A stretch of 64,000 nt of DNA from Calvatia gigantea (GCA_025093985.1 JACAAK010000015.1:62001-126000), one strand, 5' to 3'; shown: positions 24,102-41,977, numbered from the stretch's first letter. Notes: a model not told the origin generated them from the letters alone. Made by a program: numbers and translations.

Positions 24102-24363
24102 TATTATCTTTTTGTTATATGTACGTTTACCGATATACACCGGTCAAGTGTATTTCGTGTGACTTAAGATATATAGCCCGTAAAGCGTCCCACTTTACAC
24201 TTTTTTACGCTTGCCAAACATATGAAAACATATACACAGTACGCGTCATATGCGTCATTCCTAAATGCAGACCTTCCAGAAGATGGCTTCTGAACATCAA
24301 CACAATGTGGGAGATTCCCACAAGGAAGCACAAGCCCCCGTGCCTGTGCAACATGCATGAACA

Positions 24364-26505
24364 ATGGACCAATGCGTCCGAGAGGATTCTAATCCTCAAA
24401 TACCTGGCGCTCTTAATATACAGAGCAGCATACCTGAAGATGAGACATATGGAATACGTCTTGACATAGACATGGATGACGACGGCTCAGACGTGGGACT
24501 TCCCACTCTGGACCAAGAGGTAGAAGTCCTCCTCAATGTGGCTAAGGTCACAAAGCCCCATCGACGAGTACAACTCATGGAATACATGGAACAACTCTTG
24601 TCCCACTACTATGCCAATTTATCTAATCCCCCAAACCAAGAGAGTCAGGAATACTAAGAGAGCTATGTCGAAACCTTGGGAAAGGTCTTGGCAGCCTACT
24701 CATCGGTACGAGGGATGAAAGCTTCATCCCGAGCAGAGACACCAATGGACCACTTATCATCACAAGTTGACCATCAGTACGAAGAGTATCTGGAACACAC
24801 TGAACCCCCTAGACAGGAGGAACAACTGACCGCAGTGCCATCATTGATATCTGGCATGAATGCCATGGTCACTGCCTGCACTCACCCATTCAGTGAACCT
24901 GGTGAACATGGTGGCCCCACTGAAGGAATGAGCAGAGTAACTGCTCCTGACCCAGATCCCAATGACTGGCAATGGTGCATAACTTTACACACCAAGAGAT
25001 GGCATGACCACATTGCATATCAATGCTTGAGAGTACATGACCTTTCAAACTTGGGGGAATCCAGAATTGAGGACCAAGGCGTCATACTCAATGGACATCA
25101 TGCATATGATGCGGATTCACGTAAAGGGGATGAAAATGATGAAACACATGAATTGGCACCAGAGTTGACACTACCTCAGAAAGCAAGACAGACACAGTCT
25201 GTAACCATAAACCCGGAGGTGGTAACACACTCACCACCCAGAACTACCACACCAAGATTGGCTCCATTGGTCAGAGGGAACTCACAGCGAAATTCGCCAC
25301 AAAACCCTTAGTCCCAACAACCCTCAATGCCTTTTAGTGCCATAGCATGGCACCCATCCATACCAAGGACCCCAGCTAGGGCACCAACTCGGGTAGTTGG
25401 CTCCATGCCTATGCCCATCCTAAACACCCCTAGTGGGTTTGGAATGGCAGGCCATTACTCGACACCTCAAGTAAAAACCTCACTGTCCCCCACAGGACTG
25501 AACTGATTCCTGGGAGTACACCCAATTCCACCAGCTGAACCTAACTTAGGTCCTAATGTGGTAATGGAACCACTGCTGGTTTGAGACCACACACAGGTGA
25601 GAGGTCACTCTCTCGCTCGTGAGGTCCTGAATGCATCATCCAGTGTAATGGAGACACTATGAAGACACAAAGAAAAGATGCATGACTGCATCTGCCGAAT
25701 AGTGCAAGAGTATCTCACATAACCCTTTGAGTTCCCAGCAGGATATAAGTCATCCAACCAGAGATTACCTCAGGATAGTGGAGTAGAACTGTACTCCAGT
25801 AGCCAGAAATTTAGTGACTTAGAGAATTTTGTCTCTTCACTATGTATAGATTTCACCTTATGAGGCGTAGGAGGAACAAGCCCTGCCTTGGATCATCTAA
25901 GGCTTCAATTGCTTCCATATTACCTCAGAGATAAGGCTAAGAACATGGTGATGAGGCATGTTATCAATGTCAATCAGACAAGATTTGACTGGACATTCAA
26001 AGACGTCCTAATCACCCTGTATGACAGATTTGTGCTACCAACATCAATGCATGATGCACATGAAGGTCTTTGTTGTGTGTGTTACAACACAATGATCAGA
26101 GTACAGGGCTTTTATGATGCCCTTATGGATCACACCCAGTGCATGACAGTGCTCCCAGACGATTATTCACTCATCGAAGTATTCCTGGAAGAAATACCTA
26201 AGGATATGAGAACAGATCTACTGTTCAATTATGGGTTGACACCTGATGCCAACTCCCTTGATGATTTCCTCATGTTTGCCATGTGGTATGAGAATAGGTT
26301 GAAGGTTAACTCCTTCTATCATAAAAACTTGCAAACTAGCAAGAACAACAGCTCACTTTGGAACTCCCTAAAGCAAACAGTGCCTGCTAAGGCTCCTCAT
26401 GATCCTCATCAAAAGCTCATATTGTGTGGGACTATACTAGTCCCTCGAAATGTGGCTAATGGCTGCAAATACATACCTGCTAATGAGGCAGAAATAGAAT
26501 ACTAA
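24364..26505 (+). pseudogene. Gypsy gag polyprotein, interrupted by stops
   Basis: One continuous phase of about 714 codons with roughly seven stops and no frameshift. The retrotransposon gag core is clear near 25888-26310: RLQLLPYYLRDKAKNMVM, DWTFKDVLITLYDRFV, FYDALMDH and EIPKDMRTDLLFNYG. The N-terminal part is acidic, low in structure and repeat-poor. Several stops are TGA followed by normal coding sequence (near 25504, 25582, 25660 and 25860), compatible with CGA-to-TGA change. Gag would form the virus-like particle. Confidence 0.7.
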
Positions 26506-27749
26506 ATGTGATATGGATGTATGGCTTAGATTAAGCTGACAGAATAGATTTTTAAAGGTTTCTGCACAAGGCAAGTTCATGGGGAGGCAATCTGACAATA
26601 TGAGGGACAATTCCACAAAATAACACGAAACAATGATGTATAGAGAACACCAGAATGACTAGCTATCTTCACTAAGAAGAGTAAAGCCAAGTTACACTGT
26701 AAAAAGTGCAACTTGTGTCCCTTATCTAAGAAGTTAACAAGATACAGAACCTCAGGTACTCCCTAAGATTCACCCTTATCAAGTCAACGACCAGAAGTGC
26801 ACTATCCTACACTTGTGATACTCCAAGTACCAGGGTGTAGCGATGCAATATGCTCTTAATCTAAGCTCACTTTGCAAGTAAGCTGAGGTCTTCTTCTTAG
26901 ATTACAAAGGTCTCAACCTTAGCTCAAGTCACTTAGTCCAGTTAATCTCGAAAGAACTTATTACTTTGCTTCACTCAGACACAATAGATCACTTTTCACT
27001 GCGCTCTGAAGGCTGGGCAATGGCTAGTAGGTTCCTTGCCATGTCTGACACCTCAGAGGGGGTTTATATATTATTTGGGTGCTCATTATGACAAGACAAT
27101 GATTACACAACTAGGAACATATTATCAAGCAAGGTACAAACTGGTAGATTAGATTGCATGCCAAGAGAGCTGCAACCTGTTAAATTAGTGAAATATTGGA
27201 AATACAGAAGGATTCTGGGTATCTGTTTGTTCTGGGCTGTGTTTTAGCCTATTCTCTGGGTCTGCATTCTTCTTTAAATATGTAGAACATCTAAGATTTT
27301 GGATGTCATGTGAACTGTTCTCCTATGTGTCCCTGTGGATTGTATGCGAATATGTCCATATATGTCATTAGTGCTGAGTGATGTTTGTTAATCTAACAAT
27401 GGTAGCATTTCCTTGTGAGCACACCAATCATCCTTTTAGATTAAGTGCGTTGGACTTATTTCCTGAGTTTAGGCTCATTGGAGGGGTCCCATAGCTCTGT
27501 ATAGATGCATTGGAATGGTTTTACTGCCTGGTCCAGCCGGAATCACGACTGGTCATATGGTACACTGTTAGAATTGCTTTTTGTTAAGCACAATGATCAT
27601 CCCATAGCTGCCGCTATCCATCATCAATGGTCATAGTGTTCTACAGTAATCAAGTACTCTTTTATTATACTGTTGGGCTCTTAGATTAGGTCATACTACT
27701 ACAGGAAGGTTCAATGCAATTGTTAGATTAGGCTTGTATGCCTTAGATT
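26506..27749. other. AT-rich non-coding stretch with recurring TTAGATTA octamer
   Basis: No coding frame. TTAGATTA occurs at 26526, 26897, 27436, 27681, 27723 and 27743, its reverse complement TAATCTAA at 26857 and 27389, and a doubled variant TAGATTAGATT at 27145. Several copies extend to CTTAGATTAAG. The stretch lies between two different gag genes, where an LTR or the body of another element would be expected. Confidence 0.6.
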
Positions 27750-27959
27750 AGCAATTTTCATGTGTGAAAATGGCTTTGCCATTACAGTGGCCATGCTCGC
27801 CCTTCTCTAAACCCAGCATGATGGGATGCCTACCCAACTTGACATACCTGATCCCCTTCACCACCGAGACGCTACTACCAGGCTCCTTCCCTACCAGCTC
27901 CTGTCCACTACATGTCCAGCCCCTATGACCGATCGGCACCTTGTTTCAATAGATAGCCT

Positions 27960-29371
27960 TGATCCCTCAAACAGTTTTTTGATGAGATTGAAATCCTAGG
28001 ATACAAGTGCAACGTTGTACCTCAGGACCTGATAACCCACACTCTGCGATATCTAGACAGCCGAGATGAAGAAATTTGGAGAGGACCAGCCATAAATGCA
28101 CAAAGAGACTGGAATTCGTTTAAAAACAAGATTATCTTGTACTATCCTGGAGCCGAAGATGAACACCAATACACAATTATGGACCTAGAAATCATAGCTG
28201 AGAACCAAGCTGTGATCCTGATGAGAGACTGCTTCCAATTCGGCAAGTACTACCGCCAATTCATAACTAAATCTGACTGGCTACTGGCTCAAGGAGTCAT
28301 ATTACGACGAGAACAGAGCAAGCAATTCCTGTCAGGACTCCATGTAGATTTCTGCAACCAAGTTCGCATTCAACTCCACCTCAGTGACCCTCTCCACCCA
28401 CTTGACAACACATGGCCAATGACAGATATTGAACGTGCAGCAAGGTTCTTACTCAACAGCGACAATAGTGGAGCTCCTCTAGCCCTTCCCTCATTTTCAA
28501 CTCACACAGCACCCTCATATCCAACTGCACCTGCTCCACAACCACCCTGGAAAACATTTGACATGTTGTCCATTGAACACTTCCTCATATCTGATATCTT
28601 CCTCAACAAGCTAGCTGGAAAACTTGGACACTCAGCCCAAGGCCCATTACCAGTCCCTAATTATAACTCGTATCAATGCCCACCACCACCCGACTACAAA
28701 TTCTGCTCAAACTTGGACCACTACCTATGATTATGCCAAGAGCTTTTGAAGTACATCCAACAAGGCCTATGCATCCAAGATCACACCAATCATATCTGCC
28801 TCCTGGACAGCACCTTAGTTACCCCATGAATCACACCAAGACAGAACATCAAGGAACATATTGACAACTGGCACCACTCTCACTCAGCACCCCCTCCTAT
28901 TGTCCAAACCAATATCCTCAAAGCCATATCCACTCCCTCACAAACACCACAACCACACATATCCTCACACTTCAATGCCACTATACAAGAAGAGCAGGAA
29001 CTACAAATACTCAATACAGTTACAATGACAGCACTTAAACACAAGGAATAGATCCAGAACTGCAACAAAGGTGCTACCAAGGCTCAAAGTGCTCCAAGGG
29101 CCACCAACCAATCACTAAACAAGCTGAAGCCGAGCCCTGGAACACAAGCAGATCAATTTCCAACTCCAGCCAACCCAACCATGTCTACCCTGAAACATGC
29201 CATGACCAACACTACACCTGTACCATTGACTGTGAACCAGCTGCAATATCATTACTCGACACCCATAGAAGACCCTAATCTGAATCAGAATGTCATACAA
29301 TGCAGCCTCGATACCCTGTTTTTGATAATACTCTGAGAATTCTACTCCACTGCACCCGAAGCATGAAAGTA
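27960..29371 (+). pseudogene. Host gypsy gag with zinc-knuckle-like region, 5' part of the frame
   Basis: Gag motifs FFDEIEILGYKCNVVPQDL, SRDEEIWRGPA, LYYPGAEDEHQYTI and ITKSDWLLAQGVI are followed by a Pro-rich linker and a C-terminal CPPPPDYKFCSNLDHYL region reminiscent of a degenerate CCHC knuckle. The phase stays open, apart from five stops (three of them TGA followed by clean coding sequence), up to the AAGTA target site at 29367-29371, where the chromodomain element enters. It continues in the same phase after 35731. Confidence 0.7.
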
Positions 29372-29678
29372 TGTTGTGAACTTTCACCTATTCTTACTCA
29401 CTCCATACTTGCCTGCATTCTACTCCATCCTGTACCTGTTTCACCTATTCCAGTCCAGCGATCTCCGGGTATTGACTCACAGTAACTACTACGCCATTGT
29501 CATTGGACATTTCATGTAGTTACCTCCATCTATTCAACTGAATGTCTACTGTATTTAAGCGTACATACATACTCCTGTATTCAGTACACTTAACCATCTC
29601 TTGTTCCTCTCCTCTTACTTGCCCTCAAGTCTTAGCCTAAGTTGCAACCTGAGGTTTACTCAGACTAAGGTTATAACA
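29372..29678 (+). repeat. 5' LTR of the chromodomain element
   Basis: Starts TGTTGTGAACTTTC and ends GGTTATAACA (TG...CA). A TATTTAAG box lies near 29553, followed by a T/C-rich stretch. The internal region begins TTTGGTTAAGC, the presumed primer-binding site; the priming tRNA was not identified. Confidence 0.9.
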
Positions 29679-29757
29679 TTTGGTTAAGCATCCCTACCTC
29701 ACCTTGCAAGGAGTAGGCTGAAATAGGCCTGAACAAAGACAACCCAGGAGCTAGTAT

Positions 29758-34406
<4,649 letters not shown>

Positions 34407-34552
34407 ACAAACATGCCTGCCTCCCAACCCAACTGCATCACTATTGACTCCCTCGTTCACCCCACTCCCACCAGAATCTCATCCCTACTATTCCCAGAAC
34501 CAGGCAGCAGCAGAGCACCAGCTCCCCAAGGGACCACTTCAACCTCACTAAA

Positions 34553-35407
34553 ATGCCATCCCCAGTACAAGGCCTCCTTGAAGCTCTACTTAAGGACATT
34601 GACAAGGCGACCAACAGTGAAATCGAAAACATTACCACCCAGAACAAACAACTAATGGTGAACCAACATATTATCCTCACAACTGCCTGCATCACCTTTG
34701 CCAACATGTATGCTGGATTCACCAATGCTTCCTCCTCCACCAACCAGCACATCCCTGCCATCTTCCAAGCACTAGACCAGTCTACCCTCACCCCTAATGA
34801 ACAAGATCGTGTCCAAGGACTCCAAAGCTGAATTGACTTGGGCCTTGAAGTCTTTAACCACCTCAACATTGCTAACATATTCCTCGAGCTCGCCAACATA
34901 GCCATGAAGTTACTTAGGAGAGACAAGTCGAACAAGGACCCCGACATCAACACCCTGGTCGACAGGATTCATACCACCCTCTCCGAATTGCACAATACTG
35001 TTAACCCCATGCCACCAACCTATACCGACACCCCCATGGACAAAGAAACCACAGTCTCTATGAAAGAGGAAGTCAACGTCCTCTGTCGATTCATAAAAAC
35101 CATCATGCCACCACAGCTTGTATTGGTTTTTCTTCCGCCTGCAAGATTCCGCACTGTGTTGCCAGGACAAGAAAAAGACCAACACTATTGGAACTCAATA
35201 GTCAAGAACTACGGGGACAGCTCCACCACCACTGACTTCCCATACAATGGCATCCCAGTCCCTATCCAACAAGACAGACAAAGCCACTCACCTGTCTTCT
35301 TAGCATGATCCAATGATGGAAAGTTCCTTATCGCCACCACTAAGAAAGCACTCACAGCCACCATAGTAAATGGAGATTTGACAAGCTTCCTGAGGCATGA
35401 AGCCTAA
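34553..35407 (+). pseudogene. Extra frame between pol and 3' LTR, function unknown
   Basis: About 284 codons from MPSPVQGLLEALLKDID to a TAA at 35405, in a different phase from pol, with a single in-frame TGA near 34829. It occupies the env position but I see no signal peptide and no transmembrane segment. The sequence looks soluble and helical in the first half (NQHIILTTACITFANMYAGF), with a basic stretch KLLRRDKSNKD in the middle. I do not recognise a family. A short frame at 34413-34655 overlaps its start in another phase and is probably incidental. Confidence 0.5.
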
Positions 35408-35418
35408 TCAGGGGGTAT

Positions 35419-35725
35419 TATTGTGAACTTTCACCTATTCTTACTCACTCCATACTTGCCTGCATTCTACTCCATCCTGTACCTGTTTCACCTATTCCAG
35501 TCCAGCGATCTCCAGGTATTGACTCACAGTAACTACTGCACCATTGTCATTGGATGTTTCATGTAGTTACCTCCATCTGTTCAACTGGATGTCTACCATA
35601 TTTAAGCATACATACATACTCCTGTATTCGGTATGCTTAACCATCTCTTGTTCCTCTCCCCTTACTCGCCCTCAAGTCTTAGCCTAAGTTGCAACCTGAG
35701 GTTTACTTAGACTAAGGTTATAACA
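35419..35725 (+). repeat. 3' LTR of the chromodomain element
   Basis: Same length as the 5' LTR. It starts TATTGTGAAC (first G changed to A) and ends GGTTATAACA, followed by AAGTA. It is preceded by a purine tract AGGGGG serving as polypurine tract. Differences from the 5' LTR are only A/G or C/T. Confidence 0.9.
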
Positions 35726-35730
35726 AAGTA

Positions 35731-36782
35731 CATCAAAGACCAGCTCACTACACAATGTATACCCACTGGACCCACAGCTACCATTTCAGCTTATGAGGAA
35801 GCACATTCTGATGATATTGACATTCCCCATTCCTCATTCCTCCACCAGCAATCCCTATCCAGCTCTCTCATAGTAGCCAACCAAGTCAAAGAACTACAAA
35901 CAATACCTTTAGAGCTCAATGGAAAGCTCACAGTTGATGCTATACTCAATGAGGGATCTCAGATTATAGTGATTAGAAGAGACATTTGGGAAAAGCTTAT
36001 GTTCTCTCTCCTTTCCACTCAAACTATGGTCATGGAAGCTGCTAATTCATCCAAGGACTCCATGCTAGGCCTTCTTCAAGACCTCCCAGCTCACATCGGT
36101 CACAGCACATTCTACCTACAAGTCCAAGTTGTTGAAAACACATCATATGAAATGCTACTTGGCTATCCATTCCTTACACTTACTGAAGCCCGAACACACC
36201 ACTACACCAATGGCAACTCACACCTCACACTCATTGATCCCAATACCTATGATACCTTCACTATACCAATCAGACCATGTATCCACCACTTCCTTCAGTC
36301 CAGCCCGGGTTTTTAAATATCAATGATTTGGCCACTATCAGTCGAGGAGATTCCACATCACATGATCCACCTTCCTTATCTGTCAACACACTATCCTGCT
36401 ACATGATCTCTTTACTCACTTTCACTTCCTCATCATTCTCCCCTATCAACAAACCTCAAGAAATATACGACATCTCCTTCCCTAATATTATAAACTATGT
36501 GCACCATATCAAAGCTTCAAGTCTCGCCTACAAGAAAGTTGCAAACTGAATATGACCAGTCACAACCACCCTTCCCGAAAATTTTCACATTGTGTGACGA
36601 ATTCCCTGCGACCCATTAGAAAACATGTCTAAGCTCCCTACTCATCCTCTCGACTTCACACCAAGCTTATGCTACACTCTAGAATGCAAAGAGGCTATGC
36701 AGGTTAACAAAGAGAATTTCTTATCAGACGAGGAGGAAAAGCTTGTACACCACCTTATCAAGGTGCAAGAACTTGCCTTTGC
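35731..36782 (+). pseudogene. Host gypsy protease and protease-RT linker
   Basis: Continues the host gag phase after the AAGTA duplication. A retropepsin-like block is visible: LELNGKLTVDAILNEGSQII, then YEMLLGYPFLTLTEA near 36147. The active-site triad position reads N-E-G instead of D-S/T/E-G, so the catalytic aspartate seems changed. A linker rich in Ser/Thr/Pro follows, then HLIKVQELAFA just before the copia insertion. Stops are sparse in this piece. Confidence 0.65.
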
Positions 36783-37190
36783 TGTTAAGACGAGTACACC
36801 ACAATAGTTTGCACTAGTGGCAGAGGGTAGTTGTACTCACTGGGTTTGTTGAGATGTACGTTATAGACCGTAGCTAGAGGATATCTTAGAGGAATGATGG
36901 GCAGAGAGTAGACTGGATTGTCTAAGGAATGTACGCATACTACATAGGTCTTATATATCTAATGTCTCTGGTCTGTGCGCCATTCTACCTAATACAGGTG
37001 AGGTCTTATCTGCCAGTAGCATATACAGAGCATACTGCGTACATTGCTCTATTTAATAGACCATGACCAGCAACCTAGAGTGCGGTCTAGTACATTGTTC
37101 GTTATCTCTCTTCAAGAGTGAAGTACTCAAGAACCCGTTTCAGCTATAAATAGACTGAACCAACGTAGTGGTACGGATCGAGATTCAACA
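36783..37190 (-). repeat. Copia LTR (3' LTR in element orientation)
   Basis: Plus-strand ends are TGTTAAGACG...GATTCAACA. A TATAAATA box in the last 50 bp (37146 onward) appears on the plus strand. Confidence 0.9.
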
Positions 37191-37215
37191 CTCCTCCTCA
37201 CTTGAAGGAGGGAGA

Positions 37216-40200
37216 TTAATGTTTCATTGATCGAGTGGCTTTATCCCATGCTTCGATATCGGAACCGAAAATCAGTCCTAGCTCTGGGCGGAAGAGATTG
37301 ATTTTGGTTACACCAAGATTCTTTGTAAAGATATCAGCGGGATTGTCTTGTGAAGACACATCACCAATAACAATAATACCCTCCTCGACTAATTCTTGCA
37401 CATAGTGGTAATGAATATCCATGTGCTTCGACCGTTTTTCAACAATGGGATTTTCAGTCCAAAATTTGGATCCATCATTGTCACCGTAGAGAATAGGAGT
37501 TGAGTGCTCAATTTTGAGCTCCTCCAGAAGCTGTGACAGCCATTTCACTTGTTGTGAAGCGTCAGACAGTTCTTTATATTCTGCCTCAGTGGATGATAGT
37601 GAAACTGTCTTTTGTTGCTGCGAAGTCCAGGTCACAGCACCGGATGCGATCATACAAACATTTCCCGATACAGATTGGCGGGTTTCTGTGTCTTGAGCCC
37701 AATCCGAGTCACTGAGACATTCCAACGTCACTGTCAGTTTCCCAGTATCGCCTTCATATTTCAATGCATAGTTCCTTGTCATTGACAAGTACTTTAATAC
37801 ATGAATTCCAGCGCGATAGTGCTCGGGTGCGGGGTTAGCGGCATGTTGTGCCAGCTTAACTACAGCAAAGGCTATGTCAGGCCTAGTGCCGATCATCAAG
37901 TACATTAAAGATCCAACCAATTGTTGGTACTTTTGACGGAAGGGGTGTATTGCAGTGTCCTTGTTCGTTATGAACTGGAAGCCGGCAGGTAATAGTGTTT
38001 TAGCCGCGGCAGACTGCGGAACCTGGAAGCACTGCAAGATCTTATCCAGGTATTTTACCTGTTGGATGAAGATTTGACGCTTGGAGCGATTCCTCGAGAT
38101 TTTCATCCCAAGGAATTCTTCACAGGGACCGTGATCTCTGCATTCCCACTTTTTAGTGAACTTTCCCTTCAACTCATTGAGGAGGGGGGAGTTTTTCTTT
38201 CCCAAAAAATTCACATCATCAATGTAGACAATGGCTACTACGAGCTCTTTTGTTTTCGGATGTCTGTGAAAATATACAGCGTAGTCGGATTTGCAGTGGG
38301 TAAATCCCAGCTCAATCATAGATTGATGCAATTCTTTCCACCACTGGCAACCGGCTTGTTTAAGGCCGTACATATATCACTCATCTAAGTCTCCATACTT
38401 TTCCTTCCTGCCCAGGAAGTCGAAACCCTTCAGGCTGTTCCATGTATATTTCCTCATCCAGTTTGCCATATAAGTAGGCTGTTTTTACGTCAACACTATG
38501 CATATCCCAATCATGGATTGCAGCGAGTGCAAAGCTTACGCGCGCAGACTCGTAGCGGACAACTGGTGAGAAAAGCTCGTTATAGTCAATGCCTTCAATT
38601 TGCGAGAACCCCTTCGCAACTAAGCGAGCTCACAGGCAGCCATCGGACTTCTCGAGAAATACCCAACGGTTTTTAACCGTCCTCCTTCCTTTCGGAAGAT
38701 CTACTAGTTCGTATACCCCTCGTTTCTTTAACGCTTCGAGTTCCTCGATACACGCAGCCATCCATTTTGCCTTAATAGGCTCAGGAAGCTTAAGTATGTC
38801 ACGGAAAGTTTCAGGCTCTCCATGTGTGGTATTGTGTACCGTCTGTATCAAGAAATCGATCAGTTTTACTCCTCCCTCAGTGACAAGCCTTTCAATGTCC
38901 ATATCATTTACATCGTGAGATGTTGGATCATTGTTTTCAGGCATAGGCGGCAGTTCCGGACGTGGAGGGAGCTGAAATGGAGGTAAATCAAAGGGTTGTG
39001 GCAGATACCACTCAGCACGAACTCTTTGCCTCACATATTCAGGATGGTTAGTCCTTGCTCTTCGCTCATGAATAATCTCGTCTGAAGGGGCATTGGCGCG
39101 TACGCACTGCCTTTGCCTCTGCTGCTCTTGTCGGTGAGTCCGATCTATTTCTCTTTCGATTGAAATTGGACGCCTATTTTCTCCATATGTATTACCTGGT
39201 CTAACAGGAGGCCTGCCTTGTCGTTCAGAACGACGTGGCTCTACCTGGTCAGAACCAACAGTGCGACGTTTGGGAACAGGGATTGGGAATTCCTCGTTCT
39301 CGGTATCCCATACATCTCTGTCCACATGCCAATTATCACGTAAATCAGGTTCTTCCTCAACGGTCGTTCCATGCGAAGGTGGCAACTCAGGTGGGGGAAC
39401 CCAAGGTGGCATATTGCCAGGTGATGGTCGTCGTGAATCTATGCTGTCTGGCAGAGTGGAATCTCGCCGGGGTAAAGGAGGTGTAGGCGGAGAATTTTTC
39501 GGTTTAAATGGTGGAGAAACTGGGGGTAATGATACTGGATGATCAGATGGAGGTGGAACAATTCCAGCATCATCTGAAGATGGTGGAATAGGTGGTTCAT
39601 TCTTTAATCCTGGTCTAGGCAGATTTTGCTCTCCTCCGTGATTAGGCCGGTTACTGCTATCTGGCACTGAATCGGGGCATTTGGGAAAATATCCCTCGTC
39701 GAATAAGGCATTTGGTGATATAAAGATCACATTGCCTGTCGTGTGCCACATAAAGATGTAGTTTTTACTACCTTTATATCCAAGAAAGATCATAATCTCA
39801 GATTTTGCGGACAATTTGTTTGGGCAGATCTCATCAGGTAGAAATACATACGCGCCACATCCAAACACACGAATATGGGACAAATCTGGTTTTTCCCTTG
39901 AATAACACTCAAAAGGTGTCTTCCACTGCAGACACTGGACTGGCATGCGATTATATAAACGCACAGCTGTGTTTAACGCAAATTCCCACCATGAGTCAGG
40001 TAGACATGCCTGTAGCCTTATAGCTTGGGCTTTCTCGTGTAGGGTGTGGTTCAGTCGCTCTGCTCTCCCGTTCTGCTGATGCGCATAGGGGGCAGTGGTC
40101 TTGTGGGTAATTCCACGCGCCACGAGTCCTGCCAATAATCTTTCATTGACATATTCTCCTCCATTATCGGTGTGAAGTCGTTTGACTCACATTCTGGAGA

Positions 40201-41977
40201 GGTTCTCTAACGCACTAATTAGCTGAATAAGCTTCTCAGAAGCCTCAGACTTCTTTCGAAGGAGGACTACATGTGCATGAGAAGAAAAGTCATCGAGGAA
40301 CGTCATTGCCCATTTATATTTATGGTAACTAATGACGGGCAGTTCCAGCAAGTCTGAGTGACATAGCTCAAAGACTGCGGTGGCTCGCTTGGGATTAATC
40401 GGGAAGGGGTTATTATGCATTTTTCCCTTGGCACAGCTGTCGCAAATGCCTTTCCGAGTAGATGGTGTGGGAATCGACGCGATGCCCTCTATGTGCTTTG
40501 GAAGCTCGGAGAGCGCGCGATCCGAAGGGTGTCCCATTCGATGATGCCAATCGATATAATCAAGTTGGCGTAATGTCAATGCAACTGGTTTCTCCTTGCT
40601 ATTTTGCAAGACATACATGTGTACTGTATGTATGTTGTTTTTAAACAAACGATGAGGCCAGGCAGACAATACTGCTCGTCCTGATTTATCACGGATGGTG
40701 GTCCCTTTAACGGTTGCCTCTAAAACATAGCCGTTCCTTAGAATCTGGCCTGAGGACATTAACCGTTCTGTGATTTCTTTGATGTAAAAGACCGGCGCAA
40801 TACATGAAGTAGCGCTCTTGGACTTTCCCTTGTCTGTCACGTCATGCTGGAAAATCACAGACCCTTGTCCTGTCATTTCATAAATCTGGTTGCCAGCGGC
40901 TTGTATAAGCCCGTAATGGCCCATCTTAACTTCTGCGAAGTCAGAGAGATAACCGGTGACATGGTACGATGCTCCAGAATCAAGGAGCCAGTCTGCGTTA
41001 TTCACAGAATGTTTATTCCCTTCTTCTCTACACTTTTGGCACTGAGACAAATCACAGATGTGATATGTGATGATCTGATTAAGATCCTCGTGCTCTTCGT
41101 GGAGTTCTGACCTTAACTTGTCTGAATACTTGTGATTATTCACGGTATATGTAGCGTTTATCTTACTTTCCAGCTTAGTCACACTAGCGGAATAAGCAGA
41201 AGGGGAAGCGCCTTGGGCGCGCTTCCAGCATACATTGCAATTTAAGAAATCTGTACAGCGGTGTCTACAACGAGTCCCTACAGGAGGTGGACGATGTGCT
41301 ACATCTGCATAGGTGCCCCGCTCTCTTCGGCGGCTACCTCGTCGTCCCAGCTCAACCTCGGAATCTCCAGGGCATCCCACTCCGCGGCGGACAGACCCTG
41401 CGTCTGTATCGTTCCGTCCCATCCGTTGATGGGGCTGTACATCATCTTCTGCGTCAGAACAAGAATAATAGTCAGTCGAAGGTACTGACCCGCACCCTCT
41501 GTCGGAACCATAGTCGGTGTCCGAGTCGTTGTCATCTAGGACTGACTCGAGGACTGACTCAATCTCCTTCGGCGCCTGCTTCTTCTTGAGCGGCTTGGGC
41601 TTCTTGATAATTGCCGGCTTGTTATACACTGGAGCTGGCCACACGATTGCGTCTTCCTCCCTTGTGATGGTGGATGGAGTATTCTCAACATCCATCTCAT
41701 CAAAGCGCTTCCACATCTCCTCCGAACTTTCGCCCGACGAAGAAGTTAATTTGAGACATTCGTCCCACTTCTTCAGTGCGGTAACCTTAGCTTTTACTGA
41801 AGGTTTGCGACGAGCTTCGGGCTCGGGCGCAGTGATGCGCAACGCGAGCAGAGTGGCATTGCTGCCAGTGGCGGCAGAATTAGAGGCAACGGGAGGTGTT
41901 TTGGCTCGATGTGTTGCTTCTACAAGGGAACGAGTGGATGGTGGTGGCAACATATGTGCCTGCGACACGAAGTCCAC
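37216..41977 (-). pseudogene. Copia pol: protease, integrase, RT, RNase H
   Basis: Read from high to low coordinates. Protease: WLLDSGASYHVTG near 40990. Integrase zinc region WHHRMGHPSDRAL...CDSCAKGK near 40450-40550, core with TFLDDFSSHAHV and, after a TGA at 40187, HTDNGGEYVNERL. A Pro-rich linker spans 39000-39650. RT: ARLVAKGFSQIEGIDYNELF, DVKTAYLYGKLDEEIYMEQP and YIDD near 38210. RNase H: SLSSTEAEYKELS and NPIVEKRSKHMDIHYHYV, ending at 37216. Interruptions: TGA at 40187-40189 and 38630-38632 (both where arginine is expected), TGA at 38381-38383 and a 1-nt shift next to it just before MYGLKQAG. Confidence 0.85.

Larger units (their letters stand above)
23937..26505 (+). mobile_element. 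Truncated Ty3/gypsy element: putative 5' LTR and gag only
   Basis: TGTTGTAAGGGGTAATCCCC at about 23937 looks like an LTR start. It is followed by a T-rich U3-like stretch, a perfect palindrome (24081-24101) and, after about 24280, a leader running into the gag frame. No protease, reverse transcriptase or integrase follows: after 26505 the sequence changes character. The element is therefore 3'-truncated, or its pol lies elsewhere. The LTR right end is uncertain because the second copy is not in this window. Confidence 0.55.
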
